Part shown: positions 18,601 to 26,030 of the stretch, one piece after another
How positions within the stretch are numbered: the first letter of the stretch is position 1
Layout of the letters: each line of letters opens with the position of its first letter
DNA from: Bacteroidia bacterium
GTDB taxonomy: Bacteria > Bacteroidota > Bacteroidia > B-17B0 > Aurantibacillaceae
Assembly (NCBI GenBank): GCA_016787785.1
Contig: JAEUTO010000011.1
Coordinates: forward strand, 372,001 to 436,000
Length of the DNA: 64,000 nucleotides
Reading direction: 5' to 3'
Program-made: the position numbers and the translations under genes
Notes under the pieces: generated by a model
What the model was told of the DNA's origin: nothing
What the model saw: only the letters and a program-made list of their open reading frames with translations
The model's database searches: none

Positions 18601-19025
18601 AATCGTTCACATCGGTTAATTTTTCCGAATACATCCAAACACTTTCAAAAAACATTATTCAGTCTTACGTACTTTCATCTGAGAAAATAGAACTTATTTT
18701 AAACCTCGAAAAGATAAATTTAAATTTAGATGTATCAATTCCTGCCGGTTTAATTGTAAACGAATTAATAACTAACGCCATTAAACACGCTTTTCCGGGC
18801 ACAAAAAAGGGCAGTATTTATTTAAATTTGAAATCAGAGAACAATTATATAAATTTGGAAGTGAAAGATAACGGCGTTGGAATCCCTCCGGGCATAGATC
18901 ACAATAACACTAATACACTTGGTTTACAATTAGTTAACACTTTAATGGACCAATTAGACGGCGAAATAAAATTTAAATCGGAAAAAGACGAGGGTACCGA
19001 AGTTTTAATTAAATTTAAGATGTAA
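15615..19025 (+). CDS. Multi-PAS sensor histidine kinase (HisKA_2 type), seven PAS domains
   Basis: The 1136-residue product has no signal peptide or membrane segment, so it should be cytosolic. I count seven PAS domains beginning near residues 16, 135, 260, 395, 555, 683 and 807. Several have clear PAC ends such as GSIRDITERINAE and IAQDITERIDNE. The last three are near-copies of each other, each starting L.(S/A)IFES...(L/Y)IWT(V/I)N. The kinase core is HisKA_2: LLKEVHHRVKNNMQIISS (phospho-acceptor His945 or His946), then an HATPase_c with NELITNAIKHAF, DNGVGIPPG and LGLQLV. It should sense a small ligand or redox state and phosphorylate the response regulator that starts 4 bases downstream. 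Confidence 0.9.
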   Translation: MQPKKGQSHQVDTNTLDLLPIAVAIFDNKKIYFVNKKAIELFSISKEQLKKINSFSVFHFLDKKYHTRIKQNNLKIIKGEEFPPVDLEFQTFKNKRIFIEAKSNRVLFENKYAVQSSFIDITLLKQQQQELINSDFLLQKISQNSFDVIFKFSFEPDKLIFISESSKKVLGYSAEEIYKAKDLLLKATHPDDRQSFIFNNRQHVKSKQRNKEEKVTIRFTHKKGYLIYLETAITPIYDDNSKITGVIGSIRDITERINAEILLNETKEKFDLITKSSNDIIAFFTYLPHEKYTYVSPNIKKILGYEPNELLNDNKFFNKRLVGDKTAFLKQDKLAKGDQRKNFKRNYYYTYKALKKNKEEIWLENNLTPITDSKGKIAFFLNIIRDITVQKEKEIELQFQHLNYRNLLDSSPIAYIIHKQGVTVFCNKATLKLLQLKNEKQILGKFVLDYLAPEDRRRAMDRIKEIYGGVDAEKANNYTVVDSKGNAIETEMKSIVIKFNNANCILTLINNVSDQRKFEKERLKAEMIKVNNEFLLLEIKERQEAEKKLLEKTAHLSSIFESSNHLIWTVNDKFEITSFNKNFYNVILQKHKVKIQIGQRIADYLKQGKEEYENYWYPKYTEALAGKKMEFEKEDYTTEKIYRKIYLNPIFNALKDVTEINCIAHDITGSKVYEQKLLNQTSKLQAIFESGTQLIWTINRDRELTSYNQNYFKLLSNKCREKKQIFLEDTILNKDLLEFWNQKFNLVFKGQQQIFIHKSIINGQELYREVFLHPIYSDGQIVEVSAIAQDITERIDNENKIIKQSAKLNSIFESSHHYIWTINDKKELTSFNKNYFNLIASIYNTKPFIGFKLDRGVLSNNQEYAGVLDYHYDKAFKGVATNFEIETLDKDHKKVYLDIFLNPIVENEKIVEVSGIAHNITDKKIDHQRVEQSLKEKDVLLKEVHHRVKNNMQIISSILNLQSSYVTDKYTLALLKESQNRIKTMAYIHESLYQNKSFTSVNFSEYIQTLSKNIIQSYVLSSEKIELILNLEKINLNLDVSIPAGLIVNELITNAIKHAFPGTKKGSIYLNLKSENNYINLEVKDNGVGIPPGIDHNNTNTLGLQLVNTLMDQLDGEIKFKSEKDEGTEVLIKFKM

Positions 19026-19029
19026 TAAA

Positions 19030-19788
19030 ATGGAAAAATTAAGAATATATATTGTCGAAGACGAAAGCATCGTTGCAAAAGACATTCAAAATAGTTTAGT
19101 AAAATTAGGATACGAAGTGGTTGGCATTTCCAATAACGGTAAAGAGGCGATTGAAAAAATTATTGAAACAATGCCCGATCTTATTTTGATGGACATTATG
19201 ATAAAGGGCGACCTTACAGGTATTGATGTAAGCGATAAGATCAAAGAAAAAACAAAAATTCCTGTTATATTTTTAACAGCTTATGCCGATGAAGGAACAC
19301 TTTCAAAAGCAAAAGTTACAGAACCTTATGGTTATATCTTAAAGCCCTTTAAAGAGATCGATCTGCACTCTACAATAGAAATGGCGGTTTACAAGCATCA
19401 GAAAGATGCCGAACTGCAAAAAGAACGCGACTTTTTATATTCGTTAGTAGAGAATAAAGACGATACCAGCAAAGATATTTTATTTGTAAAAGCAAATAGC
19501 CGGCTTGTAAAAGTGCTTTTAAAAGATATTTTTTATGTTGAAGCGTTAAAAGATTATGTGATCATAAACACACAATACGCACGTTACACGGTGCACAGCA
19601 CCATGAAAGATATTGAGAAAAAATTAGGCACAACAGATTTTGCCCGTGTTCACCGTTCGTTCATTGCGCGCTTAGATAAGATCCAAAGTATCGACTCTCA
19701 AAATGTGATTTTAGAGAATGAGAAAAAAGTGATCCCCGTTGGTGGGTCTTTCCGCGAAGAGTTAATGCAGAAACTAAATACACTTTAG
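19030..19788 (+). CDS. LytTR-family response regulator
   Basis: The 252-residue product has an N-terminal receiver domain with acidic pocket VEDES (Asp11/Glu12), phospho-acceptor Asp55 in LILMDIMIKG, Thr in FLTAYAD and Lys in YILKPF. A linker helix leads to a C-terminal LytTR DNA-binding domain (about 148-250; LVKVLLKDIFYVEALKDYVII, FARVHRSFIARLDKI). It is the cognate partner of the seven-PAS kinase just upstream. LytTR regulators bind paired direct repeats; no target site is evident in this operon. A weak hairpin follows the gene. Confidence 0.92.
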   Translation: MEKLRIYIVEDESIVAKDIQNSLVKLGYEVVGISNNGKEAIEKIIETMPDLILMDIMIKGDLTGIDVSDKIKEKTKIPVIFLTAYADEGTLSKAKVTEPYGYILKPFKEIDLHSTIEMAVYKHQKDAELQKERDFLYSLVENKDDTSKDILFVKANSRLVKVLLKDIFYVEALKDYVIINTQYARYTVHSTMKDIEKKLGTTDFARVHRSFIARLDKIQSIDSQNVILENEKKVIPVGGSFREELMQKLNTL

Positions 19789-19799
19789 GCGAGAAGCGT

Positions 19800-19817
19800 C
19801 CTCCTTTGGAGGTTTTG
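19800..19817 (+). terminator. Weak intrinsic terminator after the response regulator gene
   Basis: CCTCC (19800-19804) and GGAGG (19808-19812) form a 5-bp stem with loop TTT, followed by TTTTG. A second small palindrome TTTTGCTAAGCAAAA (19813-19827) overlaps it. The stem is short, so this is tentative. Confidence 0.4.
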
Positions 19818-19909
19818 CTAAGCAAAATAAAGTTCGGAAAACAGCGGAGTAGGTTTCCCTTTAATTTCAGTTACTACAATTAATAGCAAGCTATTGCGTT
19901 ATTTCGCAG

Positions 19910-19917
19910 TAATTTTG
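19910..19917 (+). promoter_or_regulatory. Possible -7 element of radA
   Basis: TAATTTTG fits the Bacteroidetes consensus TAnnTTTG and ends 8 bases before the radA ATG. No TTTG stands at the expected -33 distance. Confidence 0.3.
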
Positions 19918-19925
19918 TTATTGAA

Positions 19926-21305
19926 ATGTCAAAAACCAAAGTCACATTCTTTTGCCAAAATTGCGGCGCTCCCTCTGCTAAGTGGATAGGCAAATGCCCC
20001 AGCTGCAATGAATGGAATACTTACGTAGAAGAAGTGGTTCACAAAGAAAGCAAGAACGATCGCCTGCAATTATTTTCGGGAAACAAAAACCCAAAGCAAT
20101 CAAATAAATCTATTTTATTACAGGATGTAGGCCTACAAGATTTTCCGCGCATTGCAGTTCCGGGAAAAGAATTAACACGCGTGTTAGGCGGAGGAATTGT
20201 ACCCGGAAGCCTCGTATTATTTGGTGGCGAGCCAGGCATTGGCAAATCAACGTTGATGTTACAATTAGCATTGCGCTTAAAAAATTTAAAAATACTTTAC
20301 GTTAGCGGCGAAGAAAGCGAACAGCAAATAAAAATGCGCGCCGAACGTATTGGCGTTACAACCGATAACTGTTTTATTTTACAAGAGACAAATACGCAAA
20401 ATATTTTCCAGCAAATTGTTGAAATAGAACCACAACTGGTAATTATAGATTCTATTCAAACCTTACACACAAGTTATATTGATAGCAGCCCGGGAAGCGT
20501 GAGCCAGGTGCGCGAATGCGCTGCAGAATTTTTGCGTTTTGCTAAAGAGACCAACACGCCTGTTTTTATGATAGGCCATATAACCAAAGAGGGCAGTATA
20601 GCAGGGCCAAAAGTATTAGAGCACATGGTTGACACTGTTTTGCAATTTGAAGGCGACAGAAACCACATATACCGTTTATTGCGCGCAACCAAAAACCGTT
20701 TTGGCAGCACCAACGAAATGGGAATCTATGAAATGAATGGAGACGGCTTGCGCGAAGTCACCAACCCCTCTGAAATATTGATCACCGCCCGCGACGCGCC
20801 AACCAGCGGCGTTGCTATTTCTGCCACTATGGAAGGTAACAGGCCCATGTTAATAGAAACACAGGCTCTTGTTAGCAGCGCGGCATATGGCACCCCGCAA
20901 CGTTCGTCTACAGGATTTGATCTTAGGAGACTGTCAATGCTTTTAGCGGTCTTAGAAAAACGTTGCGGCTTTAGATTAGGCGTAAAAGATGTATTTATAA
21001 ATATTGCCGGAGGAATTAGAGTAGAGGATCCGGGAATTGACCTGGCTTTAGTGTGCGCAATTTTAAGTAGTAACGAGGACATGCCCATTCCGCAGGATAT
21101 TTGTTTTGCGGGAGAAGTAGGCTTAACCGGAGAAATTCGTCCCGTAAATAGAATAGAACAACGCATCAGCGAAGCAGAAAAATTGGGCTTCAAAAAAATA
21201 ATATTAAGTAGTTACAACCTAAAAGGAATAAACGTAAATTCATATAAAATTAAAATACTCTCAGCCGCAAAAATGGAAGAGGTTTTTAGTTTAATATTTG
21301 GATGA
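19926..21305 (+). CDS. radA: DNA repair protein RadA
   Basis: The 459-residue product has the full RadA layout: a four-Cys zinc finger (Cys10, Cys13, Cys24, Cys27), a RecA-like ATPase with Walker A GGEPGIGKST (100-109) and the RadA-specific KNRFGSTNE motif, and a C-terminal Lon-protease-like domain (DVFINIAGGIRVEDPGIDLAL, CFAGEVGLTGEIRPV). It is a hexameric helicase that promotes branch migration during homologous recombination. Its stop codon overlaps the ATG of the following phosphatase gene by 4 bases (ATGA), so the two are translationally coupled, though no functional tie is obvious. Confidence 0.97.
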   Translation: MSKTKVTFFCQNCGAPSAKWIGKCPSCNEWNTYVEEVVHKESKNDRLQLFSGNKNPKQSNKSILLQDVGLQDFPRIAVPGKELTRVLGGGIVPGSLVLFGGEPGIGKSTLMLQLALRLKNLKILYVSGEESEQQIKMRAERIGVTTDNCFILQETNTQNIFQQIVEIEPQLVIIDSIQTLHTSYIDSSPGSVSQVRECAAEFLRFAKETNTPVFMIGHITKEGSIAGPKVLEHMVDTVLQFEGDRNHIYRLLRATKNRFGSTNEMGIYEMNGDGLREVTNPSEILITARDAPTSGVAISATMEGNRPMLIETQALVSSAAYGTPQRSSTGFDLRRLSMLLAVLEKRCGFRLGVKDVFINIAGGIRVEDPGIDLALVCAILSSNEDMPIPQDICFAGEVGLTGEIRPVNRIEQRISEAEKLGFKKIILSSYNLKGINVNSYKIKILSAAKMEEVFSLIFG

Positions 21306-23314
21306 CGAAAAAGATCAAAATAATATTATCCTTCATTTTATTAAGTGTTGCTTGCAATGATCTTCTTGCTCAAAATAACGAGATCAGCGAATTACGAAGC
21401 CGTGCAGCCAAAGCAGATAAAGATTCTGCGGCAAAATGTTATGCGCGCATTGCATATCTGAGCACACAAATGAGTCCGGATACAGTAGTTTTTTACGCTC
21501 AAAAAGCGATTGCCATCTCTTCAAACACAAATATTGCAAAGGGCGACGCTATTTTACAAATAGGAAATAGTTTTTCTATGCGTCAAGAAAACGACTCTGC
21601 TTTTGCTTACTATGAAAAAGCGCTAAACTTTTACAAGTCAATTAATTTTGAAAAAGGTATTGCCAAAGCAGAGCAAAGCTTTGCTATTGTTTATAGAAAC
21701 ATCGAGGACATCGATAAATCTATCCTTAGAGCAAAAGGAGCCCTGGTTATATATAAAAAACTAAAATGGCAACTTGGAATAATTAATGTTTATAATTTGC
21801 TTGCCAATAATTTTGTTTTTAAAAAGCAATACGACTCGGCTATTTATTATTTAAGAAACACGCTGGCCTTATCAAAAGCAGAAAAAGACAGTGTTAAATA
21901 TTTTCTAACATTAAAATCTTATGCCGATGTGTTATTAGAGGTAAACAAAGCAGACTCTTCTGTTTTTCTTTTAAATAAGTGCTCAGAATATATGACAAGA
22001 AACAACGGACTTACTGAATTAATAGGAATAGAGCAAACCCTTGGATATATCAATTTCAAATACCTCTCAAATTATACAAACGCAAATAAGCACTTTTATA
22101 AAGCATACGCCCTCATTAAGCAGACAGGAGTTAAAAACAACTACAAACTTGTGCTTGACGGAATTTACACAACATATATTTATGAAAACAGGAACAGAGA
22201 CAGTATAATGAAGTACTTAACCCTCCAGCAAATGTGGATGGACACATTAAATAGTGACGGACACATGAAGTTCATAAAAGAACTTCAAACTAAATACGAG
22301 ACAGAAAAAAAAGATCTGGAGATAAAGCAAGCTAATTCTGAACTTAATTTGGAAGAAGAAAAAAACAAGCGAAAAACAATTATTATTTGGCTTGGCACAG
22401 CAGCTTTTGTGGGAACATTATTTTTCCTAATCATTGCTTTTATAAATTATAAGAAAGCAAAAAAAGCAAACCTTATCATTCAAAACCAAAACCTGGTTTT
22501 AGAATTACAAAAGAAAGAAGTAGAAGATCAAAAACATATTATCGAAGAAAAACAAAACGAGATCATTTCAAGTATTAACTACGCGCAGCGCATTCAAAGC
22601 GCTGTTTTAACAGGCGATGAGGTATGGAAAAAGATCTCGAAACATTATTTTATTCTTTTTCAACCACGTGATATTGTGAGTGGTGATTTTTATTGGGCGC
22701 ACGTTCTATCAAACGGCCGGGCAGTGTTTGCACTGGCAGATTGCACAGGCCACGGCGTGCCGGGAGGTTTTATGAGCATGCTGGGCAATAGTTTTTTAAA
22801 CGAACTTGTGGTTGAAAATAAATTATTTAAGGCCGACGAAATATTAAATCGTTTGCGTGATAAAGTTATTGCCGCACTCTTCCAAAAAGGGCAAACCGAG
22901 CAAAAAGACGGAATGGACATGATACTTTGTGTGTGGAATAAAATGGACAATACATTAGAATTTGCCGGCGCCAACAACGCTTTATATATTGTACGAGATA
23001 AGCAAATAACCGAATATAAAGGCGATAAAATGCCAATAGGAAGTTATTTGGAAGAGAATAAAAAGTTTACTTCGCAAAAAATTACTTTGCAAACAAACGA
23101 TGTAATTTATTTAAGTACAGATGGCTTTTCTGATCAGTTTGGAGGAGAAAAAGGAAAAAAATTCAGATCCAAGCAGCTTGAAGAACTATTGGTGGAAGTT
23201 TCTAATTTAACCGCAGAAGAGCAAAAACAAAAACTTGCAAACTCATTTGCGCAATGGCGGAAAAATTTCGAACAAACAGACGATGTAAGTATAATAGGCA
23301 TTAAAGTAATTTAA
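21302..23314 (+). CDS. TPR sensor fused to SpoIIE-type PP2C phosphatase (intact)
   Basis: The 670-residue product shows the intact form of the gene split at 400-2445. It has a signal peptide with a possible lipobox (LLSVACNDL), TPR-like helices to about residue 330, one transmembrane helix (about 360-382, IIIWLGTAAFVGTLFFLII), a coiled coil ending SSINYAQRIQSAVL, and a SpoIIE domain with DIVSGDFYWA, ADCTGHGVPGG, KDGMDMILC, STDGFSDQFGG and QTDDVSIIG. It should convert an external or envelope signal into Ser/Thr dephosphorylation in the cytoplasm. A SiaC-type phosphoprotein gene, a plausible kind of substrate, lies 800 bases further on the opposite strand. Confidence 0.9.
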   Translation: MTKKIKIILSFILLSVACNDLLAQNNEISELRSRAAKADKDSAAKCYARIAYLSTQMSPDTVVFYAQKAIAISSNTNIAKGDAILQIGNSFSMRQENDSAFAYYEKALNFYKSINFEKGIAKAEQSFAIVYRNIEDIDKSILRAKGALVIYKKLKWQLGIINVYNLLANNFVFKKQYDSAIYYLRNTLALSKAEKDSVKYFLTLKSYADVLLEVNKADSSVFLLNKCSEYMTRNNGLTELIGIEQTLGYINFKYLSNYTNANKHFYKAYALIKQTGVKNNYKLVLDGIYTTYIYENRNRDSIMKYLTLQQMWMDTLNSDGHMKFIKELQTKYETEKKDLEIKQANSELNLEEEKNKRKTIIIWLGTAAFVGTLFFLIIAFINYKKAKKANLIIQNQNLVLELQKKEVEDQKHIIEEKQNEIISSINYAQRIQSAVLTGDEVWKKISKHYFILFQPRDIVSGDFYWAHVLSNGRAVFALADCTGHGVPGGFMSMLGNSFLNELVVENKLFKADEILNRLRDKVIAALFQKGQTEQKDGMDMILCVWNKMDNTLEFAGANNALYIVRDKQITEYKGDKMPIGSYLEENKKFTSQKITLQTNDVIYLSTDGFSDQFGGEKGKKFRSKQLEELLVEVSNLTAEEQKQKLANSFAQWRKNFEQTDDVSIIGIKVI

Positions 23315-23328
23315 ACAAGTTAAAAAAC

Positions 23329-24102
23329 ATGAAAAATAAAATAAGCACGGCAATTTTTACTTTAATTTTTATTTCGCAACAAATTTTTGCTCAGTTAAAA
23401 CCTGTGGCATATGCTGATGGAACACAGAAATTAAACGGGCTCTATTCAAACCCAAAAACCTCAAACAAAAAGCCGGCCGGCGTTTTAATTTTACCCGCAT
23501 GGATGGGCATTGACGAAAACTCAAAAGAAAAAGCAGAAAAACTTTCGGCGTTGGGTTACCATGTGTTTGTAGCTGATATTTATGGCGAAGGAAATTATCC
23601 TGCAGATTCAAAAAAAGCAGGAGAACTATCCGGTTTTTATAAAAAAAACATTACAGAATATCACAAACGCATTAAAGCCGCCTTAGATCAATTTATAAAA
23701 AGCGGAGCGCCAGCAGATAATATTGTTGTTATTGGATTCTGCTTTGGGGGCACAGGCGCTTTAGAAGCGGCAAGAGTAAACATGCCGCTTAAAGGTGTTG
23801 TTTCCTTTCACGGAGGGTTAGGAAGAGACACAATAAGAACCATAGAGCCCATCAATGCAAAAGTTTTAGTGTGCCATGGCGCAGATGATTTTTTTGTACC
23901 CGAAGCCCAAATAAAAACATTTCAGAGCGAAATGCGAAAAAGCAAAGCAGACTGGGAAATGATATATTATGCTAATGCCGTGCACGCATTCACAGATAAG
24001 TCTGCCGGTAACGATAATTCAAAAGGAACGGCTTATAATGAAAAGGCAGATAAGCGCTCGTGGATGCGCTTGTTGCAGTTTTTAATAGAAGTTTTGGGCT
24101 GA
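23329..24102 (+). CDS. Exported dienelactone hydrolase family protein
   Basis: The 257-residue product has a signal peptide (about 1-21) and an alpha/beta hydrolase core of the dienelactone hydrolase family. The nucleophile is Cys in VVIGFCFGGTGAL, the acid is Asp in CHGADDFFVP, and the base is His in NAVHAFTDK. Family members hydrolyse lactones and esters; the substrate here is unknown, and the signal peptide puts it in the periplasm. Its stop codon touches the stop codon of the oppositely oriented SiaC-type gene. It lies 14 bases after the phosphatase gene and is probably on the same transcript as radA. Confidence 0.85.
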   Translation: MKNKISTAIFTLIFISQQIFAQLKPVAYADGTQKLNGLYSNPKTSNKKPAGVLILPAWMGIDENSKEKAEKLSALGYHVFVADIYGEGNYPADSKKAGELSGFYKKNITEYHKRIKAALDQFIKSGAPADNIVVIGFCFGGTGALEAARVNMPLKGVVSFHGGLGRDTIRTIEPINAKVLVCHGADDFFVPEAQIKTFQSEMRKSKADWEMIYYANAVHAFTDKSAGNDNSKGTAYNEKADKRSWMRLLQFLIEVLG

Positions 24103-24498
24103 TCAATTTAACGCAACAAACTCAAAATTTACTTTAAGCAGCAAAGCTAATTCTTTTCCAGTTTCTAAAAGATCTTCGTCAAACTTATTATACTTCCAGG
24201 TTACTTTAAATTCAGCGCCAGTAGTAATTGTTTCCGTCTTTATTTTTGCTATTAGCTCATATATCGCTTTACCTGTTGTCGAATTAAAATAGTCGAAATG
24301 TATTTCAAGGTTAATATTTCTTTGTTCAGCCGAATCATTATTATTATTAAAATAGTTATTAAACCAATTAAATACAGGCACATAAAATTGCGTTACGTTT
24401 TCTGGTCTAGACTCGCCGGAAATAACGAACTTTTTAGTCAAGTCGTTAAGTTCAATATACGGGGTAGCTTCCGTTTTTTCTATATATAGTGGCTCCAT
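24103..24498 (-). CDS. SiaC-family regulatory phosphoprotein (DUF1987)
   Basis: The 131-residue product has the full length and hallmarks of the DUF1987/SiaC family: MEPLYIEKTEATPYIELND at the N-terminus, the stretch SGESRPENVTQFYVPVFNWF, and FDYFNSTTGKAIYEL in the middle. In Pseudomonas aeruginosa, SiaC is phosphorylated on a Thr in the equivalent YFN(S/T) loop by SiaB and dephosphorylated by the PP2C enzyme SiaA, which controls a diguanylate cyclase. Here Ser/Thr residues stand in that loop. No SiaB-like kinase is in the window, but SpoIIE phosphatases are nearby. It follows the 478-residue gene by 9 bases and is probably co-transcribed. Confidence 0.85.
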   Translation of the reverse strand: MEPLYIEKTEATPYIELNDLTKKFVISGESRPENVTQFYVPVFNWFNNYFNNNNDSAEQRNINLEIHFDYFNSTTGKAIYELIAKIKTETITTGAEFKVTWKYNKFDEDLLETGKELALLLKVNFEFVALN

Positions 24499-24507
24499 TA
24501 AGCTTGT

Positions 24508-25944
24508 TTATTTCTGCTTAACGAAAATATGGAAATTAATGCAATGGTCATAATTTAATCGGTAGTCAGGCATTTTTAGATATTCATTCAGCGAAGCAAT
24601 AAATAAATGTTTTGAAGAATTTAATGGCGAGGCGACCTTATCCTTTTTTATTAATAATTTAAGATCTGTAATTATGCTTTGAGCAAAAGAAGAGTTAATA
24701 TTCTGTTTGTTTAAATAATTAGCGGTCGACCTGATCTCATTTTTTAAGGACCCATAATCTTTCGTTAAAAATATGATGATAAGGTTTAACAATCTTAACG
24801 ACACGTGTACCTCTGGTTTATAATCCTGGGGATAATCAGTATAGAAAAAATTTATTAAACGCACTAGCCCATTATGTTTATAAAGTTGGGTTAGAGTTTT
24901 AATTACCTGGTAATCTATCTCAAAGCGATATTTTAAATTAAACGTTTTGGTCTTTAAATAAGACAAGCGTTCAATTTCTTTTTCTATTAATTTAGTTTCA
25001 TTTTTTGCCTGCAGTAGACCGATTCTGGCTATTGAAAATATGATATCGTTTTCCTCCCTGGATAAATTTATTTTTTCGAGTTTTCGCTGAGTTTCGCTTA
25101 TCCAGGTATTTAGCAATTTATATTTTGCATTCTCAAGATGCGTATGACAAATTAGTTCAAGAAGCTCATAAAACTCCTCTTTATGAATGGTAATAAGATC
25201 GGCACTCATTAAATATAGCAAGCAGGCTTTTTGAAAGGCCGATAAAGCTTTTTTAATATCGTTGATCCCTAAAAAGTAAAAACCGAGATTATAATTAAAA
25301 AGTATTTTGCCGTAATTGGAAAGAATTTCAGATTCGTTTTGTTTTAAAATATACGCGTTTAATATTTTGTGAGAAGTGTTATCCAGTTTTAATTTGAAAA
25401 AGCCGGAGTTTAGTTTGTTTTGAAGATAGATCTTGGTTAAAGCATAGTTTTGATTTAAAATACGGAGTTGTAATAAGTTTATTTTATTGAAGGTAGAAAT
25501 AACGTTTTCCTGAGCCTGCCCTTGATTTTTAGCAATAATTAGTTTAGCCTCTTGTTTTGAAATGTTCAAGATATCTTCATTAAGATCGTTTTTTACGCAT
25601 ATTTTTTTTGCGGCTTTCAAAACTCTTAAAGCGTGTTGCGTTAAACCTTTTTCGTTTAAAACCTGTATTTGCGATAATAAATTATTTTTTAGAATTATTG
25701 GGTTATTTTCTGAATGAAAAAGCTGCAAACCCTTCAAGATCTTCCAATAAAGCTGCGTTTTAATAATTGGCTTTATCGATAGGCTTTCATTTTTTGTCGA
25801 TTTAGAAACTAAATTAAAAGCATTAAAATAAATGTTCTTTCCAACCTTAAATTGTTTCAAATATATGCTAATATACCTTTTTTCCTTGGGTTTTAATGAC
25901 CCGACCAATTCCAATAGACTATCTTTTTCTTGAATAGTGTTCAT
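24508..25944 (-). CDS. Uncharacterised alpha-helical (TPR-like solenoid) protein
   Basis: I do not recognise a named family for this 478-residue protein. It has no signal peptide or membrane segment. It is rich in Leu, Ile, Lys and Asn and predicted mostly helical, with spaced helix pairs that resemble a degenerate TPR solenoid (for example GKILFNYNLGFYFLGINDIKKALSAFQKA near 235-265). The first residues (EKDSLLELVGSLKPKEKRYISIYLKQ) form an amphipathic segment. It is the first gene of a probable two-gene unit with the SiaC-type gene, so a scaffold or regulatory role in that phospho-switch is a reasonable guess. The gene looks more AT-rich than its neighbours. Confidence 0.65.
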   Translation of the reverse strand: MNTIQEKDSLLELVGSLKPKEKRYISIYLKQFKVGKNIYFNAFNLVSKSTKNESLSIKPIIKTQLYWKILKGLQLFHSENNPIILKNNLLSQIQVLNEKGLTQHALRVLKAAKKICVKNDLNEDILNISKQEAKLIIAKNQGQAQENVISTFNKINLLQLRILNQNYALTKIYLQNKLNSGFFKLKLDNTSHKILNAYILKQNESEILSNYGKILFNYNLGFYFLGINDIKKALSAFQKACLLYLMSADLITIHKEEFYELLELICHTHLENAKYKLLNTWISETQRKLEKINLSREENDIIFSIARIGLLQAKNETKLIEKEIERLSYLKTKTFNLKYRFEIDYQVIKTLTQLYKHNGLVRLINFFYTDYPQDYKPEVHVSLRLLNLIIIFLTKDYGSLKNEIRSTANYLNKQNINSSFAQSIITDLKLLIKKDKVASPLNSSKHLFIASLNEYLKMPDYRLNYDHCINFHIFVKQK

Positions 25945-26030
25945 TTAGAAACTATATTTTATATAAATATAAATAAAAAAAAGAAAACTAAAGAATATTT
26001 TTACTCAGAAATAAACCAAAAAAAAGAAAC

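Noticed and set aside
22664-22675. CACGTG core resembling parS within the phosphatase gene
   Set aside because: Only the six central bases match; the flanks do not.
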